Assembly: GCA_017506865.1 (NCBI GenBank)
Contig: JAFCMP010000001.1
Span: forward strand, 558,001 to 622,000
Direction: 5' to 3'
Origin: Tribonema minus
Lineage: Eukaryota; Sar; Xanthophyceae; Tribonematales; Tribonemataceae
DNA length: 64,000 nt
Shown: in pieces, positions 1 to 10,788 of the stretch
Layout of the letters: each line of letters opens with the position of its first letter
Position numbering within the stretch: the first letter of the stretch is position 1
Translations under genes and position numbers: made by a program
Notes under the pieces: generated by a model
Databases searched by the model: none
What the model was told of the DNA's origin: nothing
What the model saw: only the letters and a program-made list of their open reading frames with translations

Positions 1-3000
1 GTGGTGGTGTGGGCGACAGCCCCTGACACAGTTAGTTGGTGGAGCGATGCGCCGCGGTGCGCGCTCGCCGCCGCCGACACGACCCAGTCCGGTCCTGCCG
101 CCGCCTGCGCCGCAGTGCCAGACGGGGACGCTGGCGCTATGTGGAGCGCTGCTGCGCTGCCGGCGCCGCTGCCGCGAGCTGCAGCTTCCACCCAGGCCAG
201 ACCTGCGCGCTGCGGCGATAGCGCAGGCGCAGCGACCAGCTGCTGAACGCTGGGGACAGGCTTACGCCCGCGCGCCGCCGCGGTGACCCAGTCTAGCGAT
301 GCCGTTGCACTTGCTGCAGCGGGCACCGGCGCTGGTGGTGCTGCTGCTGAATGCGTGAATGCTGCTGCTCGGGCATCGCCAGATGCGGCAGCAGTCACCC
401 AGTCCAGCTCTGCCAATGCGGGTCTTTGCGGCTGCGGCGGAGGCGATGCTGGTGGCTGCTGCTGCTGCTGCGGCTGCTGCTGCGCGTTGCTGCCAAGCCC
501 GCCTGCAGCGCTGCTCAGCCACTGCAGACCGGCTGCTGCGGGCTGCGCCGGTGTGGCCTCTGCTGCACCTGCGGAGCGCTGCAACGGTGCGCCGCTGCCG
601 CGTCCCGCCGCCGCTGCCACCCAACCGACGCCTGCTTCTGCAGTCACTGGCGCCTTGATTGACGTAGAGTTGCCGTGCTGCCGCGAGGCAAGGCTGCCGC
701 CCGTTGCCGCCGCGCTGACCCACTCCAAGCCCGAGGGCTGCCACGGCGGAAGGGTTGGCGGCAGCAGCGCTGGCGCAGCGCCGCTGCGCGTCTGAGCGCT
801 GCTGCTTGCGGACTTCGCTGCTGCTGCTGCGACCCAGTCCACACCCGCAGACTGCACTGGCACAGCATTCAGCGGCACCAGCAGCGTACTTCCGACACCG
901 ATGCGTGTATCGCCTGCCGCCGCCTGTATCCAGTCAGGTGCTGCAGTTGGCTGCGATGTCGCAGCTATGGGCGATGTCGCTGGCGGCGGCAGCGGCGCTA
1001 TCCTTTGTGCAGCGCCGCCACCCTTGCCGGCTGCTGCGGCGGCCACCCAGCCCAGTCCCGGCGCCGCCGCCGCAGCCGCTGCATCTGCCGCTGGCGATGA
1101 TCTGGACGCTGCTCGCGTCGTGCTGCCGCGGCCCGCTGCAGCAGCGGCAGCGACCCAATTCAGTACCTCCGCCTGCGGCGTTGCTGCTGCCGCTGTAGTG
1201 GGCGGCGGCGGCGGCACCGCGTTTGCCGGCGCACCACCGCCGCGGACTGCTGCTGCCGAGCTGATCCAGTCCAGACCTGAGTGCCGCGGCTGCGCTGGCG
1301 CGGGCGGTGGTGGCGCCTGAGCGTCTGCGCAGTGCTGCTGAGCAATGTGCTGTTGCACGCTGCTGCTGCTGCTGCTGCTGCCGCTGCCGCTGCTGCCGTC
1401 ACTCGCTGCCGCCGTGACCCACGCCAGACCGCTTGGTGGCACTGGCGGCGCCAGCGGAGCTGCCGTCTGAGGAACTGCAAACTTCAAACCTGATGGTGAC
1501 TTTCCGCCTGCAGCGGCGCTCACCCAGTCGAGTCCTGCTGCGCCTGCTGCTGCTGCCGGTGTTTCTTGCGGAAGTGATGGTTGCGCCAGAGAGACGCCTG
1601 CAGCGTGAGTGACCCAGTCCAGGCCAGAAGGCGCTGATGCCGCGTGCGCTGTGGGTGCTGCAGCGGTTGCGTGCGCTGCGTGCTGCTGCGGCGCGCCGCC
1701 TTGACCGCTAGCAGCAGCGGCGGCGGTCACCCAAGCCAGACCTCCATGCTTTGTTTGCTGAAGCTCCGGCGCCGGTGTGACCGAGTCACCCGAGGTCTGC
1801 GCGTGCGCGCTGTTGAAGCTCGCTGCGCATGGCTGCGCAGCCATCGCCGCTGGCCGAGCAGGTGCTTCTAACGCCGTCGAATGCGGCGGGGCGGCAGTTG
1901 ATGTTGTGCCGTGGGCTGCAGCAGCACTCATCCACTCCAATTCGGCAGACTTTGGAGGTGTGACAAGCACGGGCTGCTGCTTGCCGTCGCGCTTGCTGCC
2001 TGCTGCTGCCGCTGTGATCCAGTTGAGCCCTTCTGACGGTGCCGCGACGGCGGCAGGTTCGCGTTGCGCCAACGCTAGTGCTTGCTCATGATGCTGAGCG
2101 CTGCCGCTGCCAGCAGCCGCAGCCACCCAGTCCAGCCCTGCGGACGGTAGCAGCGCTCCGGCCGTCGTCGGCGCCTGTGCATGCGGTGCTGGTCCTCGTG
2201 TACTGGCAGAGCGCTGCTGCACATGCGCAGCTGGCGTCGCGGCTGCTGCCGTCACCCAATCCAGTCCTGCAGCTGGTAAAGCTGCTACCAAGGCCGCCGA
2301 CTCGGAAGCTGCGTCCTGATGCGCAGTGATGGCCTGCCCTGCAGCAGCGCTCGCCACCCAGTCCAGCCCTGCACCGCTCGTGGCTGCCGCACTGCGCACC
2401 GCGGAAGCGCTTGCAGGCTCTCCGGCGGTGCCGTGCGTTTGCGCGCTTGCCGCTGTGGCAATCCACTCGAGCCCAGCAGCAGCACTGGCAAGAGCAGCGG
2501 CGGCGCATGGCCGCCTGCTCAGCGGCGCCGCTGCTCTGCTGCTCGCGGGCCGCCCTGCCGCAGCGGAGGGGCGCACGGGCAGGCTGTACAAACCGGGGAC
2601 GGCGCTCGGGCCAGCTGCCACGGACGATGACGCAGCGTCTGCGACACCGGTGCCGCACTGGGCTGCTGCGGCGCGGGGCTTCCGCTGGTACAATGCGGGC
2701 AGGCCATCGCTGTCACCGGCCGCTGCAGCCGCTGCCGCGCTGGCAGCGGTCGTGGGCTTCGGCTTCGCGCCTGACGCGCCCGGCAAGCTGTACAGGCCGG
2801 GCAAAGAAGCAGTGTCCTCGCCCTGTACGCTTGCTGCTGCCGGGTGCTGTACGAGTGGTCCTTGCGTAGTCGTTTTTGCTGTGTGCGCGGCGGCGTGCGG
2901 CGCCGTTGCTGCCGCCTGGATCGGCGCAAATGCAGCTGCACTGGCAAGTGAGTGCGCAGGGGGTGCCCACCATGCGGACGGCGGCGGCGTCGCATAGCTG

Positions 3001-3593
3001 CTTGAACAGTCAGAGGTGATGTGGGCCCTTGGTGCGCTCGGACTGCTCACCGCAGCCGTTTGCGCCACTGCTGCTGCTGCTGGCTCGCTTCTCGCCCACC
3101 ATGCTTGCACCGAGCTCGTGCTGAGGGGCGCCGGGCTCGAGACGGCGGGAGCGATTGATCGAGGCTGAACGGCTATCACTTGTGGCCGTGTGGGTGTCGG
3201 CGTGGGTCTGACGGCCTCGGTTGCTGCGGCCACCAGCCAACTACCCGTAGCCGGCGCCGGAAGCCGATGCTGTCTGGCTGGAAGGGCAGGAGGACCCGCA
3301 GTCGCAGCGGTGGCGAGCCATGATTGCTGCTGCTTGTCGAGGCTTGTACCGGCAGGCGGCTCCGTAAACGAACGAGTTTCATATATGACTTGCTGATTGC
3401 TTGAGTGCTTGACCTCTGCTACGCTGCGTATCCAGTCCGGCGCCAGCGCTGTTTCGCCAGCTGATGGATGTTGCTCTTGCTGAATTTGCTCTTGTGGCTT
3501 CGATAGATACTGGCGTGTTTCAAAGACAGCAGCATCAGCAGCCCCGCCAGCAACACTTACTGGCGTAGCAGCCTTGGAGTTCGTACAGCCCAT
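1..3593 (-). CDS. Ala-rich GLDWV-repeat protein, N-terminal part (3' end outside window)
   Basis: The reading frame is open from an ATG at 3593 to the left edge, 1197 codons with no stop; I checked the frame codon by codon. No known family was recognised. The N-terminus MGCTNSK fits an N-myristoylation signal (Gly2) with a palmitoylatable Cys3, suggesting membrane anchoring. Residues about 1-250 are Pro/Ala/Ser-rich and contain GLYSLP motifs (near 2790 and 2590). From about 2470 to 80 there are some 21 copies of a motif like (A/S)GLDW(V/I)xAAAA, spaced about 96-117 bp, so a unit of 32-39 residues, separated by low-complexity A/P/Q/S linkers. The conserved Trp marks each unit. The gene is divergent from the ankyrin gene, with about 130 bp between the starts. 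Introns cannot be excluded, but none is needed to keep the frame. The Ala codons are GC-rich, and other frames in this stretch are also long because of composition. Confidence 0.72.
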   Translation of the reverse strand, partial: MGCTNSKAATPVSVAGGAADAAVFETRQYLSKPQEQIQQEQHPSAGETALAPDWIRSVAEVKHSSNQQVIYETRSFTEPPAGTSLDKQQQSWLATAATAGPPALPARQHRLPAPATGSWLVAAATEAVRPTPTPTRPQVIAVQPRSIAPAVSSPAPLSTSSVQAWWARSEPAAAAVAQTAAVSSPSAPRAHITSDCSSSYATPPPSAWWAPPAHSLASAAAFAPIQAAATAPHAAAHTAKTTTQGPLVQHPAAASVQGEDTASLPGLYSLPGASGAKPKPTTAASAAAAAAAGDSDGLPALYQRKPRAAAAQCGTGVADAASSSVAAGPSAVPGLYSLPVRPSAAAGRPASSRAAAPLSRRPCAAAALASAAAGLEWIATAASAQTHGTAGEPASASAVRSAAATSGAGLDWVASAAAGQAITAHQDAASESAALVAALPAAGLDWVTAAAATPAAHVQQRSASTRGPAPHAQAPTTAGALLPSAGLDWVAAAAGSGSAQHHEQALALAQREPAAVAAPSEGLNWITAAAAGSKRDGKQQPVLVTPPKSAELEWMSAAAAHGTTSTAAPPHSTALEAPARPAAMAAQPCAASFNSAHAQTSGDSVTPAPELQQTKHGGLAWVTAAAAASGQGGAPQQHAAHATAAAPTAHAASAPSGLDWVTHAAGVSLAQPSLPQETPAAAAGAAGLDWVSAAAGGKSPSGLKFAVPQTAAPLAPPVPPSGLAWVTAAASDGSSGSGSSSSSSSVQQHIAQQHCADAQAPPPPAPAQPRHSGLDWISSAAAVRGGGAPANAVPPPPPTTAAAATPQAEVLNWVAAAAAAGRGSTTRAASRSSPAADAAAAAAAPGLGWVAAAAAGKGGGAAQRIAPLPPPATSPIAATSQPTAAPDWIQAAAGDTRIGVGSTLLVPLNAVPVQSAGVDWVAAAAAKSASSSAQTRSGAAPALLPPTLPPWQPSGLEWVSAAATGGSLASRQHGNSTSIKAPVTAEAGVGWVAAAAGRGSGAPLQRSAGAAEATPAQPAAAGLQWLSSAAGGLGSNAQQQPQQQQQPPASPPPQPQRPALAELDWVTAAASGDARAAAFTHSAAAPPAPVPAAASATASLDWVTAAARGRKPVPSVQQLVAAPALSPQRAGLAWVEAAARGSGAGSAAALHIAPASPSGTAAQAAAGPDWVVSAAASAHRGASLHQLTVSGAVAHTT

Positions 3594-3724
3594 GGCTCGA
3601 GAGAGAGTACAAGGAACCACAGTTACACAGTTGGAGAAGTTACAGTTGAAGTTTTGGTGTGCAGAAAGTGGGGAGAGATATTCTAGAAAGTGGGAGGAGG
3701 AGCTATACTGGTTATTGTGCACCC
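3594..3724. promoter_or_regulatory. Divergent intergenic region, probable two-way promoter
   Basis: About 130 bp separate the start codons of the GLDWV-repeat gene (minus) and the ankyrin gene (plus). An upstream in-frame ATG at 3659 would shorten this further. No clear TATA box is seen. The stretch is less GC-rich than the flanking exons. The promoter role is inferred from position only. Confidence 0.4.
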
Positions 3725-6700
3725 ATGGCGAGCGACAGCAGTAAAAGTATTCCCACGGGGCCGACCACAACAGCAGACCTGCCGCCACACAAGCTGGCCG
3801 CCAATCAGTTGCCAACACCTGCCAACGTGACCCTGTACGAGGCTGCTAAAGCGTGAGTCCCTGCTGTTCTTGTTGTTCGTCCATTATCATGTTGCACCAG
3901 CACGTCCTACAGCAGTATGATTGACCCGCAACTCTCACCGAGGCGCAGGTCTGCATCATGACCTTCATGCATCATCTGAGCGATCAGACCTTGGTTTTTC
4001 AGTTTGCAAAGCGCGATGAATTACACCTGCGCAGTCCATGGCCAGCCAGGTCAGTAGCACACGGAGCCGCTGAGCAACTGACATGATGCACCAGTCTACT
4101 GCACATTTCACATATGAGGTTGCGACCTCCAAACATCGCCATCAACACAGGGCAACAATTGAGCAGAGTGGCATAGTCTATGGGGTGCCCAGGGCGCAAG
4201 AAACGCCAGCATAGTCAGCACGTCAAACAGCTGCTCCGCAACACGTCGAATAGCTGCTCTGCAACAGATGCAGCAGCTCAATAGTCAAATGTATATACGC
4301 CTTGCTACCCGCCTGAGTGCTCAGCGATTCATAGCTTGCGCGATGCTCAGCGAACGCCACTTCACAGCGTCATCATTTAAACCGAAGGAGATTGCGAGTT
4401 CCATCTCATCGAGGTTGAGCGCCATGTAATGAGCTGATGTGCTTTTCATCACCTGCAGCGAAGGCCTCTTTTCTCCTATACTTCTCAGCATAGTGAGCCT
4501 CACAACAGTCCCTAAGAAACGAGCACGCCGCTTTGGCCTGGCGCAGACCTGCTTTAGCAGCGCCAGCGCTGACAAAGTGCAGATGCACGGACAGCTAGCG
4601 CTTGCTGCAGCGCTCCATCCCTGCATACATAAGTACAGTTGTAGCGCGGCAGCGTGCAGCCAAAAGCCGCACCTTCGGAGCATGAGCGTCAGCGACCGGA
4701 GGCACCCTAGGCCACGGTCACGTTTGCAGCGGCGGTCTTTTGAAGGGTTCGGGCTACATAGGGTTAGGGTTAGGGACACTGGCAAAGGCCTGTGGACTGT
4801 GCTCTCATGCATGTGTACCTGTGGATGCAACGAACAAGCGGATGACCAGAAGAATTGAACGGCGCGATCCTCCGCAACCCGGCGCGAAACCCCCCCCAAG
4901 TAGCATGGCGCTACACCGGAAACGCACTCGGCGCTTCATATACCTGTAATATTTTGTACGAGCTCAACAACACTTGACCGCAGGCATGTGGCACGGCCCG
5001 CGCACGCGCACATGGCGGCGACGCCGTGCTCACGCCGTAGACGCATCGTCAGCAGCGACGCACCAGCTGAGCCATGCCTCACAATGTGCCATCAGCAGCA
5101 GTGCTCAGCTCACCCCCCGCCCCCGCCCCCGCTCCGCCCCGCTCCACCCCGCCCCGCCCCGCCCTGCCCCGCCCCGCCCTGCTCCGTTCGCCGCAGCGGC
5201 AACCTGAGGCGCGTGCGCAGGTGCCTCGACAACGGCGCCTCGCCCAACTGGTTCCAGAACCCGGAGGAGGGCGCTACGGCCATGCACAAGGCCGCCGAGG
5301 GCGGCCACACCGACATACTCCAGCTCCTCATCGAGCGCGGCGGCGTCCTGGACGACGCGCTGCTGACGAACCGCAACACGCCGCTGCACATCGCGTGCGA
5401 CGGCGGCCACCTGGAGGTGGCCAAGGTGCTCGTCGCCGCGGGCGCGCCCGTGGGCGCCGCCAACGCCTTCGGCAACACGCCGCTGCACGCCGCCCTCATG
5501 TCGTCGCGGCCGTTGGTGAGCGCCGCGCCGCGCCGCGCGCTGCCGCCGCCTCGACGCGTGCACATGCGTTGTGTAACTCTAACATGTGAAGCTGAAGTGT
5601 GCGTTGGTGTTCTGCGCCTGCGCGTGCGACTACCACGCCACCGACTGAGGAGTTCATGTATGCGCGCGTGCTTTGATCGCGCTGCGTGTTCGAGTTGGTG
5701 GCTGCGAGGGGGGTGGGGCGACTGCTGCAAGTGCGCTGCTGGGCGGGGGCGATGTTATCGCACCGGTGTGCTGCTGCGCAATGACGCCTGTGCTGCTGTG
5801 TAATGCCACCACGCCGCCGCTGCGGCCGACAGGATCGTGTTGTCTGGCAACTGAGAAAGCAGTGGCTGCGTGCACTGCGCCTTCACGAGTGCTGATCACC
5901 ACCATTGCACTGAGGGCGCGCAAAGGCTCTAAAAGCTAAATCTGCAGCTGCGCGCTGCTGTCATCGGACAGCAGTTCTGAGCACCGCTATGGTGCAATTA
6001 AGCTCAGACGCGCCACACGCAGCATAGTACACGTACAATATTGCCAGCTGTGCCTGGACTGTGCTGACTTGTGCGACCGCCGCCGCCGCACTGCACGCCC
6101 GCACGCGCTCTCTCGCTGACAGATGGACCTTGTTAAGCTGCTGCTGTCCAACGGCGCGGACTTCCGGTACGCCAACCACCGACAGTCCACGCCGCTGCAC
6201 TTCCTCGCGTACAGCAAGTTCTCGGGCGAGGAGAAGATGGCGCTGTGCGAAATACTGGACGATGTGAGGCAGCGCTTCCGCACGAACCCTGCAGTAACCC
6301 TACCTGATTACGAACTGAGTAAGTGGCAGATGGCGCCTCTGATGAGGGTACTCCTGGCCTCAAACCCTACTTTTGCTCTCAAACCCTATGTAAGCGTAAT
6401 CGCGCTGCAGACCTTCAGTCTCGTGGTGGCTTGACTTCGAAGGAGGAGACATGGTGTGCGGCGTGATTGTATGGCCTGGAAACGGGGCCTTGAACAGGGT
6501 TTATCCCAGGCGCTTACTCAGTGTACATGGCCGCTGCAGCAGCCTGGACTGCTCCAGTGCACTCTCAAAGCTGCTGAGCATTGCCACATCAATTTCATCG
6601 TATACAATACATGGACATGTAAACAGAGTATTTCTAGCGCACTCACCGGTCGTGTACACAGAGTATTCTTTGCTGCCATTAGGAAGTTGGTAGTGCAGCA

Positions 6701-8165
6701 GCGCTCAGTCACCGGTCGTGCGAGATTTTTGATGCCGCAGCCTGGACTGCTCCAGGAGGTGCAGCGGCGCTCAGGTCTGCGGTGCGTTAGGGTTAGGGTC
6801 AGACTTAGGGTTAGGATTAGGGTTAGGTCTGCGGTGCGTGTGCGGGCAGGGCATGAACGGTTGGTGGTAGGGTTAGGGTTAGGGTTAGGGTTAGGGTTAA
6901 CGGTTGGTGGTATGAGGTGATGCTCCGCACTCTTACCCTGACCCTCACCCTAGCCTTAACACTGACAGAGTGAGCTCGGAAGACCTCGCTCTCCAGCAGT
7001 CCACGCTTAAAAATAGGGCTTGGGTGAGGGTTAGTTTAGGGTAAGATAACCCCTACCCGTAACCAGATCCAGGTAATCCTGAGCATTGGTGCAGAGCTGT
7101 TTGAAAATGACATTATTGCGGATTGCAGCCGCAATGGGGCAGCAACGCTCGTCGCAGCGCCGCTCGCCACCCGCGCCCTGCCCATCACCGAAATCTGCGC
7201 CCTCATCTGTCGACTTAGTTCCTGCCGTCTCTCAGGCGGGCGCGGACGCTCTCGTGCAGCACGAACGGCACACCAATCGAAATTTGGAGTGCAGTCTGAA
7301 CTGTTGCATCGTCAGCGCCCCCGTCTCGTGGCCACCAGCAGATCACCCCCCGACCACTCATCTGCCAATGTTTTCCGCCGCTTCGACACGCGCCTCAGGC
7401 GGGGGCGGACGTCTCCGCGCGGGACAACCTCGGCATGACGCCGCTGCACCTTTTACAAACTGGTCAGATTTGCAGCACAGTTCCGATTCTGGTGTACATA
7501 GTGAGCGCCCTCGTTTCACCGCCACCAGCTTAGGGGTCAGCCCAACCGCTCATCCTGCACCCCCCTCCGCCGATATTTTCAAGACACTCCTCTGGCGGGC
7601 GCGGACGTCTCCACGAAGGACGACCAGGGCATGACGCCGCTGCACCTTTGTTTGACAAACCAATGTGAACTCGGAACGCAGTCTGTGTTGTCAGTGCCCC
7701 CACTGGCAGCTTAGTGACAGCCCGACCGCTCATCACGCGCCCGTCTCCGTCGATGTCCTCCGCGTCTCTCGCAGGCGGGCCGGAGGTCTCCACGCGGGAC
7801 GACCAGGGCATGACGCTGCTGCACCTTTCTGCAAACCGGTCACAATTTGCATCACAGTTTGGATTCTGGTGGTGTCGCCCCCTCGTCTCGCCGCCACCAG
7901 CTCATCACCCCCCAGCCACTGACAATTGTTCTCTGCTGTTTCATTTCAACGTACGCCTCAGGCGGGTGCGGACGTCGCCGCGAAGGACGACCAGGGCATG
8001 ACGCCGCTGCACCTGGCGGCGCGCGACGGCCAGGCGGCGCTCGTCGCGGCGCTGCTCGACAGCGACGCCCCCCTCGAGGCCGTCGACGCGCAGGGGCACA
8101 CGCCGCGCTACTACGCGGAGCACAAGGGGCACAGCCGCATCATCGGGCTGCTCGCCGAGGCGTAG
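3725..8165 (+). CDS. Ankyrin-repeat protein, 4 exons, 263 aa
   Basis: Exons: 3725-3852, 5197-5515, 6123-6263 and 7962-8165; phases are consistent and all introns are GT..AG. The short N-terminal exon (MASDSSK...) leads into ankyrin repeats. Typical signatures are visible: TAMHKAAEGGHTDILQLLIE, NTPLHIACDGGHLEVAKVLV, NTPLHAALMS, MDLVKLLLSNGADFRYANH, STPLHFLAYS, GMTPLHLAARDGQAALVAAL and HTPRYYAEHKGHSRIIGLL, so about six repeats, ending in LLAEA. Ankyrin stacks bind other proteins; the partner cannot be inferred. An in-frame ATG at 3659 is an alternative start. Intron 3 (6264-7961) is remarkable: it holds interstitial TTAGGG arrays and four decayed copies of the 5' edge of the last exon, listed separately. 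Acyl-CoA-binding ankyrin proteins have similar repeats, but no acyl-CoA-binding domain is present here. Confidence 0.87.
4761..4776 (+). repeat. Short interstitial TTAGGG repeat
   Basis: About two and a half TTAGGG units lie in ankyrin intron 1. They are telomere-like in sequence but far too short to be an active telomere. Confidence 0.6.
6786..6900 (+). repeat. Interstitial telomere-like (TTAGGG)n array
   Basis: Two blocks of TTAGGG: a degenerate one at about 6786-6828 (with TTAGGA variants) and a clean run of about five units at 6867-6899. They lie inside ankyrin intron 3. A-rich-strand versions (ACCCT-type) follow at about 6930-6955. The orientation change suggests more than one insertion or repair event. 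If TTAGGG is the host telomere unit, these could be relics of telomerase-mediated break repair. Confidence 0.8.
7236..7961 (+). repeat. Four intronic copies of the 5' edge of ankyrin exon 4
   Basis: The start of the real last exon (7962) is echoed at about 7236, 7399, 7595 and 7775. Each copy carries 20-60 bp matching the exon start (GCGGGxGCGGACGTC... then the stretch for GMTPLHL), preceded by intron sequence with a polypyrimidine stretch. Acceptor AG is kept at 7236, 7399 and 7775 and lost at 7595. Spacings are 163, 196, 180 and 187 bp. After the shared edge each copy degenerates into unrelated intron. They can act as decoy acceptors; using them would add short reading-frame pieces. Confidence 0.85.
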
Positions 8166-10788
8166 CCCCCCCCCCCTTCCCCCCTGCAAATTCACGAGCG
8201 TAGTGATGTACAGTGCTGCGGCGAAGATGTTGCGTGCTGAGCGTGCGCCGCTGCGATGCGGCTGCGGCGGCGGTCGGGGCGAGCCACGCGCGGGCGGGCG
8301 AGCGCGCGGTTTGCCGCTGCTGCGCTGAACCTGCGCAGAGCTTCGCAGCGGCTGCTGGCGGCGGCGGCGGCGGCAGCGGCGCAGACGGTAGTGAAGACTA
8401 CAGTCCTCATCGGTCTACCTCCGCAGCAGCATGCGGCAGCGGTTCGTCCTCTCGAGATCACCAGTGTCGTTGCTGCTACTCAGCCGGCGCCCGGAAGAGC
8501 AAACGGGCGGCCCTCGTGCAGCCCCAGGGATCTGAGGCGACCGCTGACCATATACATACTGATTTCAAACTGCGTGATTGACCCTGAGGCTCCGTTTGTT
8601 TGCTGTGCACACACGCGTCGCCTGTCTTGGATATGAGCCTCACTATGTACAAGCTGCTCAGTGTCAAACGGGCGGGACACAGCGATGAGAGGGGCTTGGA
8701 TTGAGCAGGGTATGCCTACAGGATTTGCACATGCGCAATGCTGATTGTGCGGATTCTGGCAGTCGGCTACATGCATGCAATGCTGCAAGCGCGCATGAGT
8801 TCCTCCTACTGAATCACCAAATGCCACACTCGATGTGAGGTCAATGCAAGGTGCTTGCATATGATGGACTGACATTAGGTAGGCAGGCAGGTGTGCGCAG
8901 TGCTGCGTCAAGCGCCAACGGTGCTTGCAGCCTGCAGTGTGTAATTTTTGAAGGGCTGATCCTACCGTACGGAGACAGTAGGCATGCACATGGTCACAGA
9001 CGCTAGCACATGGTGGCACACTGCTGGAGGTGCACCATTCTATTTCTAGCCCCCGTCTGCGGGGCTTTGCTCTTTTGCTCAGCGTCATCGGGGTCAACCC
9101 CCGCAGAAGAGGAAGGGTCCCCCTGGCACCAGCGAGGTCGACTTCACACGTGCTGCCGCAACGGCAGTGTGATTGACGATGACGGTTTCATGAGACGTGG
9201 TGGTAAAACCTCGTGTTGAGGCTGCTGATGTCAGCTAAACGCAATATATACACAGTAATTGCCACCCTGCAAGCACCAGTCTGCCCTGGGATATCATAGA
9301 TGTACGCCCACTTAAACTGAAAGCCGCCACAAGCTCCAGCCTAGGCTGGGTCTGCTCGGATCTTCATTGCCACCTCCTCTTACAATGTCGTTGACAATAC
9401 AGCGCATGCACGCCATCATGGCGATGATGAGCAGCAATGCTGCATCAGCACGCTGCTGCACTGTCGTGATGTAAGGTGTTCTGCTGATCGCTCTGGAATG
9501 TACGCCACTCGCGCATTGTGCATCGGTTGATGGATGCGAGGGGCCTATGATCAGCATATGCGCACAAATGATTTATTACAGCACCAAGGCGACAACGGGC
9601 GCCTTGTGGGCCTCATTCACCCAATGTCATGCAATCACTGCACAAGCACAAGTACTACCTGCAGAATCGGACCGGCCACCATATGATGGCTCCGGAATAC
9701 ATACGGTCATTGCCTGATGCCATATGATAGCTCCCGGACACATGCAGTCACTGCTTGATGCATGAGCACTGCAGCATCGGGCCGACCACCATATCGCGCT
9801 TTCACACTGCATTTGAGTATGTGGCACAAAAGCGTAGTTACGAAAAGAATGGTGACACATCAGTTGTTAGCATCACGAGGTGCAAGATGCATGCCAACGG
9901 TTCATGATGACGACAAATAACGCCAGCACACTGCACTGCAAGAGAGTCTGATGCTATGCTGGTGACCGAAAGCAGGCAGACCGCAAGTGCCCAGATGCAA
10001 ACGCCAGTTTGCTTGTGAACACCAAAACAGAGGGCAGGGGATGGGACAGCGCCAATGCAGTGGATAAGAGATGTGATAGTGACAAATATACATTATTATA
10101 CGTGACAGCTATGAACACAAGATTCAACTGGAACTTGAAACAACTCAGAGAGCACCTCTCGCGCACTCCGAAGCAACATGCACGCCCCTGAGGAGGGGAA
10201 GTGCTGGACTAGGGTGCCTAAAGGCACAAAAGAAGATATGATGGACTGTCACACAGCCCCGCAGGTCCGGAGAAAGCCGGGGGCTGCAGGGCATAGATGG
10301 GTGATGACGCTCAGTCATCGAGTTCAGGAACTGAGCACTGTGACATGTATCCCTTGAAGAAGAGGGTAAGGCGGGAGGGGGGGGGGGGGGGGGGGGGGGA
10401 TGACAAGGGGCCTGCTAGCACAAAGCTACAGACACATAGAAAGCCCATGTAGGCCACTCAGATAAGTACAAGCTCACACCATATCAGGCTGCTGCAGCAG
10501 GTGCTGGTTGCAACACGCTACTCGGGAGAGGAGAGCAAAAGGGGAGTGTGTTTCTCGGCTGCTGGGTAACCGCCTCGGAAAGCAGTCCTCAAGGGGAGGG
10601 GAATGAGAAGGAGGGGGGACTGGCAGACAGGCAGGCAAAACGCCCTGAGAGCTGCCGACAGTTTTTGTGATGACGCGCCTGATGTGTTTGCTTCACAAAA
10701 AGCACGCAGCGTCGAGGCCCCATGTATGCGAATGTCCAGCCGGAGCCCTGACGCAAGTGGAGCGTCCACTTCAAGTTTGTGCTGATGA
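8166..10788. other. Intergenic region, no recognisable gene
   Basis: Contains the 3' flank of the ankyrin gene (a GC-rich Ala-coding-like stretch to about 8400) and then about 2.3 kb of lower GC with only short, family-less reading frames on both strands. A poly-G run lies at about 10377-10399. A segment at about 10300-10340 has a TGATGA box and a CTGA but no convincing snoRNA fold. Confidence 0.5.

Noticed and set aside
262-1320. Several plus- and minus-strand Ala/Cys/Arg-rich frames under the GLDWV gene
   Set aside because: They are frame shadows in GC-rich DNA; only the minus frame from 3593 shows a regular, conserved repeat at protein level.
10295-10345. Possible C/D-box snoRNA (TGATGA ... 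CTGA)
   Set aside because: Too short, no terminal stem and no visible guide complementarity.
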